Shown here: in pieces, positions 63,136-64,000 of the stretch | How the letters are laid out: the number at the start of each line of letters is the position of its first letter | Position numbering within the stretch: the stretch's first letter is position 1 | Source: Streptomyces sp. NBC_01233 | Lineage (GTDB): Bacteria; Actinomycetota; Actinomycetes; Streptomycetales; Streptomycetaceae | Length of the DNA stretch: 64,000 bases | Assembly: GCF_035989305.1 (NCBI RefSeq) | Contig: NZ_CP108514.1 | Span: 8,350,501-8,414,500 of the forward strand | Direction: 5' to 3' | Position numbers and translations under genes: made by a program | Notes under the pieces: generated by a model | Told to the model about the DNA's origin: nothing | Seen by the model: the letters and a program-made list of their open reading frames with translations, nothing else | Database searches by the model: none

Positions 63136-63719
63136 TCCGGGGCATGCAGTTGATCCAGGAGAACCCTGATATTCATGCCTATCTGGCGTCGGACGACGCC
63201 ATCGACCATGGGCACCCACTCGTTCAGGAAACCGCCGACGCCCTCTGGTCTGGCATCGGCGACGCATATTCATACGCCAAGGCGACCTTCGAGTTCGTCC
63301 GCGACACGATCCCGCACTCGGCTGATTCCGGGGACCTGCGGGTCTCCTGGCGCGCCTCCGACGTCCTCGCCACGCGCAACGGCATCTGCTACCCCAAGGC
63401 CCACGCCCTCGCGGCCCTGCTGCGCGCCCAGGGCATCCCGGCGGCCCTCTGCTACCAGCGGCTGACCGGCGACGACGGATCGAACCCGGTCGTCCACGGC
63501 CTGGTGGCCGTCCGGTTGCCGGGCAGTGCCCGCTGGTCCCGCCTGGACCCCCGCGGCAACAGGCCGGGGGTGGACGCGCAGTTCAGCCTCGACCGCGAGC
63601 AACTGGCCTTCCCTGTGCGGCCGGAGCTCGGTGAGATCGACTATCCCGAGCTGTACGCCGCCCCGCATCCGGCCGCGCTGAGCGCCCTCCGGGGGGCCGT
63701 CGGCCGGCCGGAGTTGTAG
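63132..63719 (+). CDS. Transglutaminase-like domain protein
   Basis: A 195-residue protein of the transglutaminase/cysteine protease superfamily. The catalytic Cys is in GICYPKAHALAALLRAQGIPAALCYQRL (residues about 80-110), the His in VVHGLVAVRL, and the Asp in RLDPRGN. Such stand-alone domains may act as amidases or peptidases rather than cross-linkers. ATG 63132 has GGGGG seven bases upstream; ATG 63144 is an alternative. It is not secreted. The long inverted repeat suggests strict regulation. Confidence 0.9.
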   Translation: MLRGMQLIQENPDIHAYLASDDAIDHGHPLVQETADALWSGIGDAYSYAKATFEFVRDTIPHSADSGDLRVSWRASDVLATRNGICYPKAHALAALLRAQGIPAALCYQRLTGDDGSNPVVHGLVAVRLPGSARWSRLDPRGNRPGVDAQFSLDREQLAFPVRPELGEIDYPELYAAPHPAALSALRGAVGRPEL

Positions 63720-63755
63720 ACGAAGCTGCCGACGGCTCTTTGACGTTTGGTTAAT

Positions 63756-63768
63756 AGGAAGGTTTCCT
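63756..63768. promoter_or_regulatory. AGGAA-N3-TTCCT dyad upstream of a secreted-protein gene
   Basis: AGGAAGGTTTCCT lies 111-123 bases before the ATG at 63879 and behind TTGACG-like and AT-rich DNA. Dyads of the AGGAAA/TTTCCT type occur before streptomycete genes for secreted polysaccharide hydrolases controlled by ROK-type repressors; that link is inference. Confidence 0.45.
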
Positions 63769-63878
63769 GTCTGACATCGTTGTCGGATTGGCATGGGTAT
63801 GAGTAGATTCGGTTGCGGAATCCCCCCACGGAGACCCCGGAATCCCGGAATCCCCCACCTCCGACCGGAAGGCGCTTC

Positions 63879-64000
63879 ATGCGTTACGGAATTCCCGCCG
63901 GGCTGGCCGCCCTGGCCCTCGGCCTGGCCGCAACCCTCGCCCCCCTCCACGCCGCAGTCGCCGAAACACCCCGAACCGCGGCCGCACCCGCGCAGTTCGC
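63879..64000 (+). CDS. Start of a secreted protein (continues beyond window)
   Basis: Forty codons are visible. MRYGIPAGLAALALGLAATL is a Sec signal peptide, and APLHAAVAET gives a likely cleavage site after AVA. ATG 63879 follows GGAAGG. The mature protein begins with ETPRTAAAPAQF and is cut by the window end, so its identity is unknown. The dyad upstream suggests a regulated extracellular enzyme. Confidence 0.75.
   Translation, partial: MRYGIPAGLAALALGLAATLAPLHAAVAETPRTAAAPAQF

Noticed and set aside
1..64000. tRNA, rRNA or CRISPR loci
   Set aside because: No cloverleaf-like gene, rRNA segment or spaced repeat array was recognised by eye; a covariance-model scan would be decisive.

Overview
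The window is high-GC DNA with GTG and occasional TTG starts, Shine-Dalgarno sites of the GGAGG type, a conservon (cvn) GTPase and many actinobacterial families (DUF6397, DUF6421, DUF5134, LVIVD, WS/DGAT). It reads as a Streptomyces or close-relative chromosome. Most genes are single-copy metabolic, regulatory or stress genes in short operons. There is one insertion sequence and there are several decaying genes.

Layout. 1-2.2 kb: end of a cvnD GTPase gene, a PPOX flavoprotein, an orphan roadblock protein and a DUF6397 protein. 2.2-9.7 kb: YchJ protein, acyl-CoA thioesterase II, a large Ski2-like helicase, a membrane metal-dependent hydrolase, a carboxylesterase and a relic of a DHB-AMP ligase-like adenylating enzyme. 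9.7-19 kb: a heterodimeric ABC exporter with complementary degenerate ATP sites, a FAD/Fe-S D-lactate dehydrogenase-like oxidoreductase, and a divergent MarR/ABC exporter pair with two overlapping palindromes. 19-30.4 kb: a short MltG paralogue, a flavoprotein monooxygenase, a frameshifted ssuD relic, a P450, HAD hydrolase, Lrp regulator, YoaK protein, phosphatase, amino-acid permease, universal stress protein and FUSC protein.

30.4-33.5 kb is the most interesting stretch. A HelD/HelR-like helicase gene interrupted by one in-frame TGA stands back to back with a streptothricin acetyltransferase-like gene. The acetyltransferase is preceded by a good promoter, a 5' hairpin, a 26-codon leader ORF whose stop overlaps the gene start, and an intrinsic terminator inside that leader ORF. 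This is the anatomy of a ribosome-mediated attenuator. 33.7-37.8 kb: bacterial nitric oxide synthase, lactonase, CbiX-like protein and uracil-DNA glycosylase.

38-43 kb looks like a light-response locus: NAD(P)-binding DUF2867-type protein, photolyase, ECF-like sigma factor and a MerR regulator with a B12-binding domain. An identical 19-bp element lies in front of both the sigma gene and the MerR gene. The sigma frame has no stop at its expected end. 44-47.6 kb: WS/DGAT, old yellow enzyme with an ArsR regulator, lipoprotein. 47.66-49.35 kb: an IS1634-like element inserted between a ferredoxin reductase-like gene and the lipoprotein gene. 50.7-59.6 kb: DUF305/LVIVD divergent pair, TetR, PAP2, M56 peptidase, DUF5134, GNAT, GDPD, PadR and LLM oxidoreductase. 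59.8-64 kb: DUF6421-SDR-threonine aldolase operon, a transglutaminase-like gene under a long inverted repeat, and the start of a secreted protein.
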